The notes: a model not told the origin generated them from the letters alone. DNA of 64,000 nucleotides from an uncultured Synergistales bacterium (GCA_905233565.1 CAJOCL010000001.1:157101-221100); one strand, 5' to 3'. Numbered from the stretch's first letter, positions 20,128 to 30,976 are shown. Translations and numbers: made by a program.

Positions 20128-20976
20128 ATGAAAGCAACAGAACGCGCAGAAATTCTCGTGCAGGCTCTGCCTTATATCAAAAAGTACACGGGGAAAATAG
20201 TAGTCATAAAATACGGCGGAAATGCAATGATTAATGATAATCTGAAACTTCAGGTTATGGAAGATATTGTTTTGCTTCGTCTTGTCGGGGTTAATGTCGT
20301 ACTTGTTCACGGCGGAGGCCCGGAAATTAACGCGCTTATGGACAGGTTGGGGAAAAAGCCTGAATTTGTTGACGGCCTGAGAGTTACGGATCAGGAGACT
20401 ATTGACATTGTTCAAATGGTCTTGGCAGGAAAAATAAATAAATCGCTCGTAAGTCTTCTTGAAACAAAAGGCGGAAGGGCTGTAGGGCTTTCAGGTATTG
20501 ACGATAAATTAATCGAGGCAAAATGCAAAGATGAGAGATTAGGGCTTGTCGGCGAGATAACAAAGATTAACCCGGAATGTGTCTATGGTCTTTTAACAAA
20601 AAATTATATTCCCGTAATCTCTACGATAGCATGCGGTGAAAACGGCGAAATTTTCAACATTAACGGCGATACGGCAGCGGCATATATAGCAGGTGCGCTG
20701 AAGGCTGAAAGATTGATAATGATGACTGATATTGCGGGAATTTTGCGCGACCCTAAAGACCCGTCAACATTAATTCCTGAAATAACTGTTTCAGAAGCTA
20801 AGAGGCTCAGGGAATCGGGCGTTATTTCAGGCGGAATGATACCTAAATCCGAATGCTGCATAAAAGCAATCACTGAAGGAGTCAACAAAGTTATAATAAT
20901 GGACGGTCGTGTACCTCATTCAATATTGATAGAGCTGCTGACTGATGAGGGCGCGGGTACGATGTTTTTAGCTTAA
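20128..20976 (+). CDS. argB: Acetylglutamate kinase
   Basis: IVVIKYGGNAM...VLVHGGGPEINALM...GGMIPKSECC. Confidence 0.97.
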   Translation: MKATERAEILVQALPYIKKYTGKIVVIKYGGNAMINDNLKLQVMEDIVLLRLVGVNVVLVHGGGPEINALMDRLGKKPEFVDGLRVTDQETIDIVQMVLAGKINKSLVSLLETKGGRAVGLSGIDDKLIEAKCKDERLGLVGEITKINPECVYGLLTKNYIPVISTIACGENGEIFNINGDTAAAYIAGALKAERLIMMTDIAGILRDPKDPSTLIPEITVSEAKRLRESGVISGGMIPKSECCIKAITEGVNKVIIMDGRVPHSILIELLTDEGAGTMFLA

Positions 20977-20997
20977 AAAACGGAGATGATGTTAAAC

Positions 20998-22158
20998 ATG
21001 AACATTCAGGAACTTGACAGGGAATATGTAGCAGGAACTTACAGCCGCTTTCCCGTAGTAATAACGGCTGGCAAAGGCTCATTGGTTACGGACATTGATG
21101 GGAATGACTATATAGATCTTACTTCAGGAATCGCAGTAAATTCATTCGGTGCCTGTGATGAAGTCTGGTATAAGGCGATATGTTCACAGGCCGCAAAAAT
21201 TCAGCATATGTCAAACTTATTCTACACTGAACCCTGCGCAAAACTCGCACATATGCTTTGTGAAAGAACGGGAATGAAAAAAGTATTTTTTTCAAACTCA
21301 GGAGCGGAAGCAAATGAATGCGCGGTAAAGACTGCAAGAAAATACGCAGCCGATAAAAAAGGCGGGGACTATTACACGGTTATAACGCTGAAAAACAGTT
21401 TTCACGGACGGACAATAACGATGCTTTCGGCAACGGGGCAGGATCATTATCACGAGTTATTCAGGCCGCTTACGCCGGGATTTGTACACGCTGAACCCGA
21501 CAATATAGACTATATGAAGACGCTTGCAGATGCTCACAAGACTGCAGCAATAATGATTGAATGCGTTCAGGGCGAGGGCGGTGTTGTGGCGTTAAGCCAA
21601 GAATATGTCAAGGCCGTTGCTGAGTTTGCAAAAGAGAATGATATTATTCTTATTGTTGACGAGGTACAGACAGGCAACGGACGTTCAGGACAGTTATACA
21701 GCTACATGAATTACGGGATTGAGCCTGATATAGTTTCGACGGCTAAGGGGCTTGCGGGCGGTCTTCCTTTGGGGGCAACGTTAATGGGCGAAAAGGTAAA
21801 AGATACCCTGAAAGCTGGGGATCACGGATCGACTTTCGGCGGAAATCCCGTAGCCTGTGCAGGAGGCGTTAGCATTCTCGAACGAATTGACAAGGCTTTG
21901 TTGTCAGGAGTCAGGGAAAAGAGCAAATTCCTTTTTGAGACGTTCAAAGGGGCTCAGGGAATTGAGCAGGTTTCAGGAATGGGGCTTATGATGGGGCTGA
22001 AGACGACTAAACCGGCTAAAGAAGTTGTTAATGCCTGTATTGCTGAAGGCGTTTTGTGTCTGACGGCAAAAGACAGAGTGAGATTGCTGCCTGCGCTTAA
22101 TATTCCTGATGACCTGTTAAAGAAAGCTGCTGAAGTAATCAAGAAGTGCTGTGCTTAA
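20998..22158 (+). CDS. argD: Acetylornithine aminotransferase
   Basis: class III aminotransferase: NSGAEANECAVKTARKY, LIVDEVQTGNGRSG, HGSTFGGNPVACA. Confidence 0.93.
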   Translation: MNIQELDREYVAGTYSRFPVVITAGKGSLVTDIDGNDYIDLTSGIAVNSFGACDEVWYKAICSQAAKIQHMSNLFYTEPCAKLAHMLCERTGMKKVFFSNSGAEANECAVKTARKYAADKKGGDYYTVITLKNSFHGRTITMLSATGQDHYHELFRPLTPGFVHAEPDNIDYMKTLADAHKTAAIMIECVQGEGGVVALSQEYVKAVAEFAKENDIILIVDEVQTGNGRSGQLYSYMNYGIEPDIVSTAKGLAGGLPLGATLMGEKVKDTLKAGDHGSTFGGNPVACAGGVSILERIDKALLSGVREKSKFLFETFKGAQGIEQVSGMGLMMGLKTTKPAKEVVNACIAEGVLCLTAKDRVRLLPALNIPDDLLKKAAEVIKKCCA

Positions 22159-22232
22159 AATCTTGCAAAACGGACAAAGAAAATCTAAAATTGTCTGGAT
22201 ATTTTGAAACATGAAAGGACTTGAAATCTATC

Positions 22233-23411
22233 ATGCCCAAACTCAGCGACAGAGTAGGAACTTTCACCGACTCAGTTATACGCCGTATGACAAGAATCTG
22301 CAACAAGTACGGAGCCATTAACTTATCGCAGGGCTTCCCCGACTGGGATCCGCCCAAAGAAATGCTGGACTCTTTGGCAAAAGCAGCTTACACGGGGCCG
22401 CACCAGTACGCAATAACTTTCGGCGCGAAAAACTTCCGTGACGCAATCTGCGCAAAACAGAGCAAAGCAATCGGCCGCGAAATTGACCCCGAAACGGAAA
22501 TCGTAATTACATGCGGTTCAACCGAAGCAATGATGGCCGCAATGATGACGATATGCAATCCGGGCGATAAAGTTATGGTATTCTCTCCGTTCTATGAAAA
22601 TTACGGGGCTGACTCGATTTTGTCAGGAGCATCGCCGATTTACATTCCTTTAGTCCCTCCGACATATGACTATGATATTAACCTGATTGAAGAAGGTTTC
22701 AAGAAGGGCGCAAAAGCTATCGTTATATGCAACCCCTCGAACCCGTGCGGAAAAGTCTTCACCGTTGAAGAGCTTACGGAAATCGGAAATCTTGCACTCA
22801 AGTATGATGCATATATCGTTACTGATGAAGTATATGAACATATAGTTTTTGACCCTTACAAGCACGTACACGCTTCGGCACTTCCTGGAATGTTCGACCA
22901 CGTAATAACATGCAACTCGCTTTCAAAAACGTACTCGATAACCGGCTGGCGTTTGGGATATTTGATCGGCCCTGCTGATGTTGTTGACGGAGCGAGGAAA
23001 GTTCACGACTTCTTGACGGTTGGAGCCGCTGCACCTTTGCAGGAAGCTGCAACTCAGGCTTTCTTGCTGCCTGACAGTTATTATGACGAACTAAAAGAAA
23101 AATACACGCATAAGAGAGACAGATTTCTTGCAGGTCTTGACGAGGCCGGATTAAAGCACAATATACCGCAGGGATCTTATTTCGTAATGGTCGATATTTC
23201 AAACTTCCTTGAACTTCCGCAGTTCAAAGGCTGGAGCGATCTTGAGTTCTGCGAATGGGTCATAAAAAATATAGGCGTTGCGGCCGTACCCGGCTCAAGT
23301 TTCTTCAAAGAGCCTGTAAATAACCTGATACGCTTCCATTTTGCGCGCTCAGACGAAACACTTGACGAGGCAATAAGGCGTTTAAGGAAAATGGCCGAGC
23401 TTCTGAAATAA
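22233..23411 (+). CDS. PLP-dependent class I/II aminotransferase
   Basis: INLSQGFPDWDPP, VCNPSNPCGKVF-type, SLSKTYSITGWRLGY. Confidence 0.92.
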   Translation: MPKLSDRVGTFTDSVIRRMTRICNKYGAINLSQGFPDWDPPKEMLDSLAKAAYTGPHQYAITFGAKNFRDAICAKQSKAIGREIDPETEIVITCGSTEAMMAAMMTICNPGDKVMVFSPFYENYGADSILSGASPIYIPLVPPTYDYDINLIEEGFKKGAKAIVICNPSNPCGKVFTVEELTEIGNLALKYDAYIVTDEVYEHIVFDPYKHVHASALPGMFDHVITCNSLSKTYSITGWRLGYLIGPADVVDGARKVHDFLTVGAAAPLQEAATQAFLLPDSYYDELKEKYTHKRDRFLAGLDEAGLKHNIPQGSYFVMVDISNFLELPQFKGWSDLEFCEWVIKNIGVAAVPGSSFFKEPVNNLIRFHFARSDETLDEAIRRLRKMAELLK

Positions 23412-23426
23412 TAATAAATAATAATC

Positions 23427-24473
23427 ATGAAGATACTTGTGGCGATGAGCGGAGGCGTTGACAGCAGCGTCACCGCTTATCTTTGCAAAATTAAATATGA
23501 CGTCTGCAAAGGTTCAACAATGATTCTTGCTGACAGTTCTGCTGACAGCGTAAGTGATGCTGAGGCCGTATGCAGTATACTCGGAATTGAACACGAAGTT
23601 ATTAACTTAGCTGAGATGTTCAGAAAAAAAGTTATAGAAAAATTCATAAATGTTTATGAATCCGGCGGAACTCCTAATCCCTGCATTGAGTGCAACAAGT
23701 TTCTGAAGTTCGGGGAATTTCTTAGACATGCTGAAGTCTGCGGCTTTGAAAGAATTTCAACAGGTCATTATGCCGTAATTGAACGGGATAATTCAGGCCG
23801 TTATCTTTTGAAAAAGGCTGCCGATTTATCAAGGGATCAGAGCTATGTTTTATACATGCTGAATCAGGAAGTTTTAGCGCGTGTTGATTTTCCTTTGGGC
23901 GGAATGCTTAAATCTGAAGTCAGGGAACTTGCATATAAACTGGGTTTCAAAAACGCAAAAAAGCATGACTCACAAGATATTTGCTTCGTACCTGACGGCG
24001 ATTACCCTTCATTCATTGAGGCATATACAGGGAAGATTTACAAGTCAGGAAATTTTATAGATAAATCAGGAAATATATTAGGCACTCACAAGGGGATAAT
24101 ACATTACACGGCAGGACAGAGAAGGGGATTAGGCGTTGCGGCAAAATCAAGGCTCTATGTATCAGAGATTGACGCAGGGAAAAACACAATAACCCTTGTT
24201 CCTGAAAATGAAGCAGGCTTATATGTAAAAAAAATCACTGTCAGCGATGTCAATATAATTGCGTTTGACGAACTGCCCGAAAACTTCAGAGCATCCGTAA
24301 AGACAAGATACAGGCAGAAAGAAATTCCGGCGGTTATTAACCGAACCGGAATTAATGAGCTTGTTATTGAGTTTCATGAAAATCTGAAAGCCCCCGCGAT
24401 CGGTCAGGCCGCCGTTATTTATGACGGTGATTACGTCATCGGCGGAGGCACTATTTCAGGGCTTCTTGATTAA
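23427..24473 (+). CDS. mnmA: tRNA-specific 2-thiouridylase MnmA
   Basis: MSGGVDSSV; TPNPCIECNKFLKFGEF; STGHYAV; DSQDICFVPDGDY. Confidence 0.93.
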   Translation: MKILVAMSGGVDSSVTAYLCKIKYDVCKGSTMILADSSADSVSDAEAVCSILGIEHEVINLAEMFRKKVIEKFINVYESGGTPNPCIECNKFLKFGEFLRHAEVCGFERISTGHYAVIERDNSGRYLLKKAADLSRDQSYVLYMLNQEVLARVDFPLGGMLKSEVRELAYKLGFKNAKKHDSQDICFVPDGDYPSFIEAYTGKIYKSGNFIDKSGNILGTHKGIIHYTAGQRRGLGVAAKSRLYVSEIDAGKNTITLVPENEAGLYVKKITVSDVNIIAFDELPENFRASVKTRYRQKEIPAVINRTGINELVIEFHENLKAPAIGQAAVIYDGDYVIGGGTISGLLD

Positions 24474-25257
24474 TTGTCTCGTTCATGCTCCCTGGTCTGT
24501 AGCCTTTAAGGTCAAGAGTAATGTACGAAAATCCGAGCTTTTTCAGATCATCATAAATTTTTGACCGTATATCAGCCTGAATAATTTTCGTGAAATCTTC
24601 GGGAAGTATTTCAATTCTCGCTATACTCCCGTGAATACGCACCCTGAACTGTACGAATCCCAATTCACTAAGCAGGTTTTCAGCCTGTTCAACCATGTTC
24701 AGTTTTTCACGCGTAATCTCTTCCCCGTAAACAAATCTTGACGCTAAACAGGCAAACGAAGGCTTATCCCATGTCGGGAGGCCGAGAGCGCGCGACATTT
24801 TACGGATTTCAGATTTTGTTATGTTGCAGACCCTCAAAGGGCTGATTATCCCAAGTTCTTCAAGAGCCTTAATGCCCGGCCTGTAATCGGTTAAATCATC
24901 AGGGTTTGAGCCGTCAATAACTGTTGATATTCCGTTCTCGTGCGCTGCCTGCAAAATTTGCGTGAAAATTGCCCTTTTGCAGAGATAACATCTTACAGGC
25001 GGATTTTTGGTGAAGCCGTATATTTTTCTTTCGTCTACTGGAATTATTATCTGTTTTATTCCGTTCTTTTCACAAAAAGCCTTTGCCTCGTTAATTTCAC
25101 TTTTAGCCGTGAAAGATGATGTTATTGTCGCAGCGATGGCCTTATCTCCTAAGACATCATGGGAGACTTTCAGCAGCAATGTACTGTCAACCCCTCCTGA
25201 AAAAGCGACTGCAACGCTCCCGAGTGATCTTATATATTCCTGAAGTATCTTGAGCAA
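24451..25257 (-). CDS. larE: ATP-dependent sacrificial sulfur transferase LarE
   Basis: VAFSGGVDSTLLLKVSHDVLG...RCYLCKRAIF...DGSNPDDLTDYRPG...FACLASRFVYGE. Confidence 0.9.
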   Translation of the reverse strand: MLKILQEYIRSLGSVAVAFSGGVDSTLLLKVSHDVLGDKAIAATITSSFTAKSEINEAKAFCEKNGIKQIIIPVDERKIYGFTKNPPVRCYLCKRAIFTQILQAAHENGISTVIDGSNPDDLTDYRPGIKALEELGIISPLRVCNITKSEIRKMSRALGLPTWDKPSFACLASRFVYGEEITREKLNMVEQAENLLSELGFVQFRVRIHGSIARIEILPEDFTKIIQADIRSKIYDDLKKLGFSYITLDLKGYRPGSMNETINQEALK

Positions 25258-25349
25258 AATAATATCCCTCCTTCTATCACTTGTTATAATATTACATTAC
25301 AAACTAATTTCATGAAAGGCAAAAATTTTTATCTCGTTAAGTATTAATC

Positions 25350-26366
25350 ATGAAAAGCAGCATGACTATTAAAGATATTAAGCAGCTTCCTAAAAACTCA
25401 GAATTTGAAGTTCTCGGCATAATTTCTAAATTTACGCGCCGTAAAGACAGAAACGATAATCCGTTCTGGGAGATTACAATTTCTGACCCCACCTGCGATA
25501 TTGACGGCAAAGTCTGGCCTGCGTCAACATGGCGGAATACTCAGGGCGGTGATGATTTCCCGATTGACCCGGATAACTGCGGACTGAAATTTGAGGGCTC
25601 AAGCGTCAGGGTTCAGGGTCTTATTGCAGAATACAGAGAGCAGATACAGTATAATTTCACTGAAGTCTGTTATCTTGACCAGAACGATTACCCGCCTAAT
25701 TCTTTTGTCAGGCGTTCGCCGTTAAAAAGTGAATATCTTGAAGACAAATTCTTAAATTTAATTGCTGAAATCAAAGATACAAAGCTAAGAGAGTTCACTG
25801 AAAACGCATTTTTCAAGCACGGTTTATGGGAAAAATTCAAAACATGGCCGGCAGCAGTAACGCTTCACCACGCTTACACGGGCGGACTTCTTGAACATTC
25901 AGTTTCAGTTGCCATCGGCGCAATGGATCTGGCGCGTCATTATTCGGATTTCATGATACCCGTTAATATGGATATAGTAATCGCAGGTGCTTTGCTCCAT
26001 GACATCGGCAAACTTGAGGCCTATTCGATTTCGCCCGTTACGCAGATGACGGCAAGCGGCAACGCAATAGATCATATTGCTTTGGGTTACAGCATGTTCA
26101 TGAGGATTGCAGAGGCTGAAAACCTCGACAGCAATACGGCTTTGCTGCTGGGGCATATAATCATAAGCCATCACGGAAGACTTGAATACGGTTCGCCGGT
26201 AATGCCCGTCATTCCTGAGGCTTTTATCGTGAATGCCGCAGATGATACTGATTTCAAGCTGTCTTACTGGAAATCACAGATTGAAAGCCTGAATAACCAG
26301 AGTGATATGACTGATTACCTGCCTGCGGTTGAGCGCAGACTGTGGCGCGGTTCAAGCACAAAATGA
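25350..26366 (+). CDS. OB-fold/HD-domain 3'-5' exoribonuclease (YhaM-like)
   Basis: N-term OB-fold, LHHAYTGGLLEHSVSVA...GALLHDIGKLEAY...HIIISHHG. Confidence 0.85.
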   Translation: MKSSMTIKDIKQLPKNSEFEVLGIISKFTRRKDRNDNPFWEITISDPTCDIDGKVWPASTWRNTQGGDDFPIDPDNCGLKFEGSSVRVQGLIAEYREQIQYNFTEVCYLDQNDYPPNSFVRRSPLKSEYLEDKFLNLIAEIKDTKLREFTENAFFKHGLWEKFKTWPAAVTLHHAYTGGLLEHSVSVAIGAMDLARHYSDFMIPVNMDIVIAGALLHDIGKLEAYSISPVTQMTASGNAIDHIALGYSMFMRIAEAENLDSNTALLLGHIIISHHGRLEYGSPVMPVIPEAFIVNAADDTDFKLSYWKSQIESLNNQSDMTDYLPAVERRLWRGSSTK

Positions 26367-27283
26367 GCAGCGTTTTCACAATAACAAGAGATGATGACGG
26401 GCGGAGATTGGACAGGACTTTACGTTCAATGTTCAAGACCGTAACTCTCGGTTCGATAATGAGCGCAATACGGAGGGGCGAAATACGCATAAACGGCTCA
26501 AAAGTCCGTGACGTAAGCAGAAGGCTCAGTGAAGGTGATGAATTGTCCGTAACTTGGAAAATTAACCAAAAACATGAAATCCCGAAGAATACAGGCTGGG
26601 GAAAAATACGGGTGATTTATCAGTCTGAAAGCGTTTTGATATTAAACAAACCTTCAGGAATGTTAGTTCAGCCCGACACAAAGAACGGCGACAGCGTAAT
26701 CTCCCGTGTATGGGGAGTTATGGGCAGCAAAAATGCTTCTGCCGTTCACAGGTTAGACAGGAACACTACGGGAGTTCTTGCCGTTGCTCTTCATGGTGAT
26801 TCACTTAGGGCAATGGAGGAACTTTTCAAGTCAAGAAGAGTACGCAAATTCTACATGGCCGTAACGGTCGGAAAAATGCCTGACGAAATCACGATCGATG
26901 CACCTCTTCTCAAAGACTCTGAAAATAATCTCGTTAAAGTCAGCTCTGACGGCCTGAAAGCCGTAACTCACTGCAAGCGCCTGAGCTATAACGGTGAATA
27001 TTCTTTAGTAATGCTTGAATTATTGACGGGCAGAACCCATCAGGCACGTGTTCACGCTGCATATTCAAAGCACCCTATACTTGGAGACAGAAAATACGGC
27101 GATTTTGATTCAAACAGAAAAGAAAAGAATGTTGCGCGCCCTTTCCTTCACGCCTATAAACTGCAATTCCCCGATAATCTTCATGAGTCATTAAGCTGTG
27201 TTGAAGGTAAGAGCTTTATTGCAGAACTGCCTGATGACATGAAAAATTTTATTGACGAACGGGGGCTGAATTATGAGGCTTAA
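26363..27283 (+). CDS. RluA-family pseudouridine synthase
   Basis: S4-like N-term; NKPSGMLVQPDTKN; HRLDRNTTGVL; LLTGRTHQARVHAA. Confidence 0.92.
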   Translation: MSSVFTITRDDDGRRLDRTLRSMFKTVTLGSIMSAIRRGEIRINGSKVRDVSRRLSEGDELSVTWKINQKHEIPKNTGWGKIRVIYQSESVLILNKPSGMLVQPDTKNGDSVISRVWGVMGSKNASAVHRLDRNTTGVLAVALHGDSLRAMEELFKSRRVRKFYMAVTVGKMPDEITIDAPLLKDSENNLVKVSSDGLKAVTHCKRLSYNGEYSLVMLELLTGRTHQARVHAAYSKHPILGDRKYGDFDSNRKEKNVARPFLHAYKLQFPDNLHESLSCVEGKSFIAELPDDMKNFIDERGLNYEA

Positions 27284-28412
27284 AGGTCTTGTATTAAGAA
27301 TAATAATCGCGCTGATAATCTCATATGCTGCATACATAATTACTGATAATATCGCCGTAAATAACTGGAACAACAGCGAATCTTTAATAGTTCAGGTCAT
27401 CGAAGCAGGTGAAGAGAGCGTTGTAACTTCAGATAATGATAATAATGAAGACAATGAAGACAGATATGAAACTTTGCAGCGAGATACGGTCATGAACATA
27501 TTATCAGGCAATGACGCAGGAAAAACAATAAACGTTAAAACCGTAAGATTAGCGGGAAGCAGTCTTAACGTATCAGCAGGGAACAGATATTTATTAGTCT
27601 GGGATACTTTTGAAGACGGCCATGTACAATACTCGATCGCCGATGCTTTCAGGGTTCCTTCTGTGCTGTGCGTTATATTTCTTGTCTGTACGCTGTTAAT
27701 GGCTTTCACTGGCTGGCGCGGATTTTTCGCACTTCTCGGGCTCGGAGCGTCAATATTCATTCTTGTTTTTGCGATGATTCCCCTTGTCGTTCGGGGCTGG
27801 GATTCAGTGTGGCTCGCAATAGCGTCGGTTTTCATAATTTCAACAATAACTATATTATGTGTCGTCCGTCATTCAAGATACAGGATTGCGGCACTGACAG
27901 GGACATTGGGCGGTGTAACAGGCGGATTCCTCTGCGGTGCCGTAATGGTCTACTTGTGGAAATTGACGGGCTTGGCCGGTGAAGGTTCTGCGCTGCTTGC
28001 GTCAACACTGCCTTTTTTGAACATGAGGGGATTATTGCTTGCGAGCGTATTAATAGGCTCAATCGGTGCCGTTCTCGATGTCAGCATTTCGATAACCGCC
28101 TCAATGTCTGAATTTGTAGATTACGACGAGAATATACACTTGGACAGGCTTTTAATTGCGGGCTTAAACGTCGGTACTGAAGTTCTCGGAAGCATGATTA
28201 ACACCCTAATACTTGCATATATGGGTAGTGCGCTGCCTATGGCCGTATTGATAAGCAGTGCAGGGGCTGAACTTTCAGGAATATTAAACGATCCATATAT
28301 AGCTCAGGAAATTGTACAGAGTTTAGCCGGGACATTGGGGTTATTGTTCACGATTCCCGCATCGGCTTTCAGTTTTGTTACTGTCCATTCATTGAGGCGT
28401 GATGATGATTAG
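27273..28412 (+). CDS. YibE/F-family membrane protein
   Basis: AxAGxLGGVTGGFLCG, GAVLDVSISITASMSEF...LNVGTEVLGSMINTLILAYMGSALP. Confidence 0.88.
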   Translation: MRLKGLVLRIIIALIISYAAYIITDNIAVNNWNNSESLIVQVIEAGEESVVTSDNDNNEDNEDRYETLQRDTVMNILSGNDAGKTINVKTVRLAGSSLNVSAGNRYLLVWDTFEDGHVQYSIADAFRVPSVLCVIFLVCTLLMAFTGWRGFFALLGLGASIFILVFAMIPLVVRGWDSVWLAIASVFIISTITILCVVRHSRYRIAALTGTLGGVTGGFLCGAVMVYLWKLTGLAGEGSALLASTLPFLNMRGLLLASVLIGSIGAVLDVSISITASMSEFVDYDENIHLDRLLIAGLNVGTEVLGSMINTLILAYMGSALPMAVLISSAGAELSGILNDPYIAQEIVQSLAGTLGLLFTIPASAFSFVTVHSLRRDDD

Positions 28413-29337
28413 GGCGGTTATAGATGTCGGAAGCAATTCAATAAAAATGCGGGCAGCGCGGATAACTCAAGGACAGATTAAATTAATCTGTGATGAAACT
28501 GAAGTCGTAAAACTCGGACGCGGAATGAATGCCGGCTCTTCACCTCAGCTCAGGGAAGACAGCATGAAGCGTTCATGTGATGCCGTAAAGAGGATGGTAA
28601 AGAAAGCTGAAAAATACGGCGCAGAAATTTTCATCGCAGGAACAATGGCTTTGCGCACCGCAAAAAATGCCGATGAGTTTCTGAAAATGGTTAAATCTTC
28701 AACAGGCCATGAAGTTCACGTTTTGACGGGAGAACAGGAAGCTCGTTATTCTTGGAAGGGAGCAACTGAAGGGTTTAACATTAACGGTAATACGGTAATG
28801 TTTGATACGGGCGGAGGAAGTACTGAATTTGCTTACGGAATTTCAGGAGTAATGAAAGAAGTTGTAAGCATTCCCGTAGGAGCAGTTAATTTGACTGAAA
28901 AATTTTTTTCAAACAGCACTGAACCCGTTAAACTTTCAACGTGTGACAACGCCGTGAAATATATTCAGGATATATTAAACGGACATAGTATAGTTAAAAC
29001 TGCGTCATCTTTAAGCGCAAATATTATCGGTGTCGGCGGCGGAGTAGTGGCGATGTCGGGCGTAAAGAATGCCTGCGAGTATTTCATGCCGTCAAAACTT
29101 CACGGCAGTATTTTGACGCTCAGGGACGTAAAAAGCCAGATAAAATTATATTCAAGCCTTAAACTTGATGAACGCGAGGGTATTATAGGATTACCGCCCA
29201 GCCGTGCCGATGTCATATTAGGCAGTGCATGTATAGTATATTCGCTGCTTAACGTTCTTGGAGCCGGCAAATTCACCGTAAGCATAAACGGATTACGGCA
29301 AGGCTTGCTGTTAAGTGATGTGTTCAGTGATATATAA
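28399..29337 (+). CDS. Ppx/GppA family phosphatase
   Basis: AVIDVGSNSIKMR; MFDTGGGSTEFAY; SIPVGAVNLTEKF. Confidence 0.9.
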   Translation: MMMIRAVIDVGSNSIKMRAARITQGQIKLICDETEVVKLGRGMNAGSSPQLREDSMKRSCDAVKRMVKKAEKYGAEIFIAGTMALRTAKNADEFLKMVKSSTGHEVHVLTGEQEARYSWKGATEGFNINGNTVMFDTGGGSTEFAYGISGVMKEVVSIPVGAVNLTEKFFSNSTEPVKLSTCDNAVKYIQDILNGHSIVKTASSLSANIIGVGGGVVAMSGVKNACEYFMPSKLHGSILTLRDVKSQIKLYSSLKLDEREGIIGLPPSRADVILGSACIVYSLLNVLGAGKFTVSINGLRQGLLLSDVFSDI

Positions 29338-29387
29338 TTATTATAAAATTCTTGTAAATTTTTCTTTTTTGTGAGGTGATAAAAAGA

Positions 29388-30272
29388 ATGCTTTTTGAGC
29401 TTATGACTAACGGAACAATAGCGCGTCTTCCTTCTGAGAATACGCCCGATAATGAAAAATCCGTGATGCTCCTGCTTCCTCATAACAAATATCTTTTAGG
29501 CAGCAATAAAAATTCAGGGAAATGGACATACGGAGAAAATAACGGGAAAGAATGCAGGACAGAAAATATATATTTATATGACGGCCAGCCTGTTTCGCTC
29601 CTGAACGAATCCGCAGCACCTACTATTTTAACGGCCGGAACGGTTGATATATTGCGCAGGGAATTGTTGGCGTTGTCAGATCCTCCCGGAAATCACACGA
29701 GCGCGGTTTTAATGATGCGTACATTAATGCGCGGCCATGAAATTTTCAAGTCAGAGAATGCAGATTATCTTGACGAGGAAAAATTCATGTCGTTCTTGAA
29801 AACTGACAGCATTTTTGAGCGTCTTTACTGGACTCTGAGATTTGCGCTTAACAGGGGGGAAATGGAGACTTTAACGCGCCTGAAAGTATGGCTCCGGGCC
29901 GGGCCTGAGGTATTTTCGCAGTCAATACCTGAAAAAATGCGCTTATGGTTTTCGATTCTCGGACTTCCTGACGGAGACGGAATGAAAGAGCTTGAGGAGC
30001 TTAAATTTACGCAGCTTGAGTTAAAACGTATCGCGGATCAGAACGCTTCGCCCATTGTAGTATATAATCCTGCATCGGGCTGGCTTGTTCTCGGACGTTT
30101 CGGAAGATATAAAGATACGATGTTTTTCATGTGGGCATATTTCACACATGAGCTTTGGAACGAACTTCGTGAACGCAGAAAATTCACGGTTCAGGAAATT
30201 TTGCAGGCATCATGGGGAGAGTATGACACTCGGCAGGCAATGTCTGAGCGGGCAAAATATAGAATATTTTAG
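29388..30272 (+). CDS. Uncharacterised protein directly upstream of ftsE
   Basis: ORF with SD GAGGTG upstream of ATG 29388; no family recognised. Confidence 0.7.
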   Translation: MLFELMTNGTIARLPSENTPDNEKSVMLLLPHNKYLLGSNKNSGKWTYGENNGKECRTENIYLYDGQPVSLLNESAAPTILTAGTVDILRRELLALSDPPGNHTSAVLMMRTLMRGHEIFKSENADYLDEEKFMSFLKTDSIFERLYWTLRFALNRGEMETLTRLKVWLRAGPEVFSQSIPEKMRLWFSILGLPDGDGMKELEELKFTQLELKRIADQNASPIVVYNPASGWLVLGRFGRYKDTMFFMWAYFTHELWNELRERRKFTVQEILQASWGEYDTRQAMSERAKYRIF

Positions 30273-30292
30273 GGAGCAGATGACTTAAAAGA

Positions 30293-30976
30293 ATGAATAT
30301 AAACTTTTCCGGAGTAAGCAAGATATTTGAGCCTGATATAGCCGCACTTGTTGATATAAATCTTAATATAGAGCAGGGGGAATTTGTCTACATAATCGGT
30401 CAGACCGGTTCGGGAAAATCAACCCTGTTAAGACTCATTACGCGTGAGCTTCTGCCTTCAAGGGGAGTTGTAGCCGTCGGAGGCGTTGACATGAGGAAAA
30501 TAAATACTTCAGATATACCGTATTACCGCCGTGATGTAGGTCTTGTTGCTCAGGATTTCAGGCTGATACCCAGTCTTACGGTATATGAAAATATAGCGTT
30601 TGTAATGGAGGCAATGTCAGTGCCTAAGAAACTTGTTGCAGAGAGAACGAGAGCCGTAATTAACCAGGTCGGCTTATGGCGCAGGCGTACGATGAGGCCG
30701 TCCCAGTTATCAGGAGGGGAACAGCAGAGAGTAGCTATAGCGCGTGCGCTTGCAAATTCGCCTTCATTGTTCATAGCTGACGAACCTACGGGAAATTTGG
30801 ACTTCACTACGGCTTCGGAAGTAATGAAGATACTTTTTGCCATAAACGCCGCAGGCGTAACGGTAGTGATGTCAACGCACAATCAAAGCATAGTGAACAG
30901 CTCAAGGCGGCGCGTCATTGAGCTTGTCGGAGGCCGTTTAGTTCGTGACGAGAAGGGGGGTACTTACGTATCATGA
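30293..30976 (+). CDS. ftsE: Cell division ATP-binding protein FtsE
   Basis: Walker A GQTGSGKSTLL, LSGGEQQRVAIARAL, followed by ftsX. Confidence 0.95.
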   Translation: MNINFSGVSKIFEPDIAALVDINLNIEQGEFVYIIGQTGSGKSTLLRLITRELLPSRGVVAVGGVDMRKINTSDIPYYRRDVGLVAQDFRLIPSLTVYENIAFVMEAMSVPKKLVAERTRAVINQVGLWRRRTMRPSQLSGGEQQRVAIARALANSPSLFIADEPTGNLDFTTASEVMKILFAINAAGVTVVMSTHNQSIVNSSRRRVIELVGGRLVRDEKGGTYVS

